Position numbers and translations under genes: made by a program. A stretch of 6,950 nucleotides of DNA from Betaproteobacteria bacterium (GTDB lineage Bacteria > Pseudomonadota > Gammaproteobacteria > Burkholderiales > Burkholderiaceae_C), in NCBI GenBank assembly GCA_025354965.1, contig JANXLW010000075.1, positions 1 to 6,950 of the forward strand. Reading direction: 5' to 3'. This document shows, one piece after another, positions 6,357-6,950 of this stretch (its first letter is position 1; the number at the start of each line of letters is the position of its first letter). The notes beneath the pieces were generated by a model. It worked only from the letters and a program-made list of their open reading frames with translations. It searched no databases and had not been told where the DNA came from.

Positions 6357-6361
6357 AACTT

Positions 6362-6950
6362 TCACTGCGCTGCGACAGCGATACCCTTGAACTCGCCGGT
6401 CGCGATGCGCTTTTGCCACTCGGCCGGGCCGGTGATGTGGGCGCTGGTGCCACCCGCGTCAACCGCCACGGTGACCGGCATGTCGACCACGTCAAATTCG
6501 TAAATGGCTTCCATGCCAAGGTCGGCAAAGCCCACCACCTTGGCATGCTTGATGGCTTTGCTGACCAGGTAGGCGGCACCGCCAACGGCCATCAAATAGG
6601 CGCTCTTGTGTTTCTTGATGGCTTCAATCGCCACCGGGCCGCGTTCGGCTTTGCCGATCATGCAGATCAGGCCGGTTTGACTGAGCATCATCTCGGTGAA
6701 ACTGTCCATGCGGGTGGCGGTCGTGGGGCCGGCCGGGCCGACCGCTTCGCCTTTGACCGGGTCGACCGGGCCAACATAATAAATAGCCCGATTGGTGAAA
6801 TCGACTGGAAGCTTCTCGCCCTTGGCGAGCATGTCCTTGATGCGCTTGTGGGCAGCGTCACGGCCGGTCAGCATCTTGCCGTTAAGCAGCAGTGTGTCGC
6901 CGGGTTTCCAACTGGCCACTTCTTCTTTGGTCAAAGTGTTGAGGTCGACT
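6362..6950 (-). CDS. Class I fumarate hydratase, C-terminal (beta-domain) fragment, cut by window edge
   Basis: The last 195 codons are present; the gene's 5' end is beyond 6950. Class I fumarases are iron-sulfur hydro-lyases interconverting fumarate and malate in the TCA cycle. The fragment covers the swivelling C-terminal beta domain: VDLNTLTKEEV at the window edge, LNGKMLTGRDAAHKR, AIYYVGPVDP, GPAGPTTATRMDSF, then LMAVGGAAYL and FADLGMEAIYEFDV. These align with E. coli FumA/FumB (NGTIIVGRDIAHAK, IYYAGPA, LGPTTAGRMDSY, YPELGMEAIWKIEV). The VDLN lead-in argues for a single-chain enzyme rather than a separate beta subunit of a two-subunit fumarase or tartrate dehydratase. The cluster-binding cysteines lie in the part that is missing. 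The frame stays open through 6950, and a TTG at 6934 is an internal leucine, not a start. It ends 97 bases before the small cysteine-rich gene. Confidence 0.92.
   Translation of the reverse strand, partial: VDLNTLTKEEVASWKPGDTLLLNGKMLTGRDAAHKRIKDMLAKGEKLPVDFTNRAIYYVGPVDPVKGEAVGPAGPTTATRMDSFTEMMLSQTGLICMIGKAERGPVAIEAIKKHKSAYLMAVGGAAYLVSKAIKHAKVVGFADLGMEAIYEFDVVDMPVTVAVDAGGTSAHITGPAEWQKRIATGEFKGIAVAAQ

Larger units (their letters stand above)
6265..6361 (-). other. Intergenic gap between fumarase and the small gene, with two inverted repeats
   Basis: This 97-base gap, with the gap at 5996-6063, makes up the only sparsely coding part of the window. It holds a stem-loop just after the fumarase stop and a 16-base perfect palindrome (listed separately). 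I see no run of T after either on the transcribed strand and no convincing -35/-10 pair; a CATACT at about 6304-6309 resembles a -10 element at four of six positions but lacks a properly spaced -35. Whether transcription restarts here is open. Confidence 0.5.

Noticed and set aside
6089..6358. Plus-strand frame of 89 codons over the small gene and the intergenic gap
   Set aside because: It is antisense to the cysteine-block gene, has no recognisable motif and no good ribosome binding site.
6265..6361. Rho-independent terminator after fumarase
   Set aside because: The hairpins are real, but neither is followed by a T-run on the transcribed strand.

Overview
The window reads as ordinary chromosome of a betaproteobacterium, most likely Burkholderiales and probably Comamonadaceae (Rhodoferax/Polaromonas-like). 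The clues are moderately high GC, Shine-Dalgarno-led, tightly packed genes, the type of DapC/DapD/DapE proteins, a single-chain class I fumarase and a type IV pilus ATPase. The genus is inferred from protein resemblance, not from a search. Every supported gene lies on the minus strand, so transcription runs from high to low coordinates. I see no mobile element, CRISPR array, rRNA or tRNA.

In transcription order, the window opens with the C-terminal part of a class I (iron-sulfur) fumarate hydratase (6950-6362). Next comes a 366-base stretch (5996-6361) whose only gene is a 66-residue cysteine/lysine-rich protein of unknown function; both of its flanking gaps contain short GC-rich inverted repeats. 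Then follows a compact run: dapC, dapD, pilU, dapE, prmB, a GNAT acetyltransferase, and the first 49 residues of an ABC-F ATPase that leaves the window at position 1.

DapD, DapC and DapE carry out the three consecutive succinyl-branch steps of meso-diaminopimelate/lysine synthesis: N-succinylation of tetrahydrodipicolinate, transamination, then desuccinylation. A pilus retraction ATPase of the PilU type sits between dapD and dapE, and its stop codon shares a base with the dapE start. The downstream part has a translation flavour: PrmB methylates ribosomal protein L3 and ABC-F proteins generally act on ribosomes. dapE/prmB and GNAT/ABC-F are joined by 4-base ATGA overlaps and prmB/GNAT by a gap of 10 bases, so dapC through the ABC-F gene very probably form one translationally coupled transcript. 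No strong promoter or intrinsic terminator is evident anywhere in the window.

I do not find a clearly novel system. The two items most worth a second look are the small cysteine-motif protein between fumarase and dapC, and the pilU gene embedded in the lysine/peptidoglycan-precursor operon.
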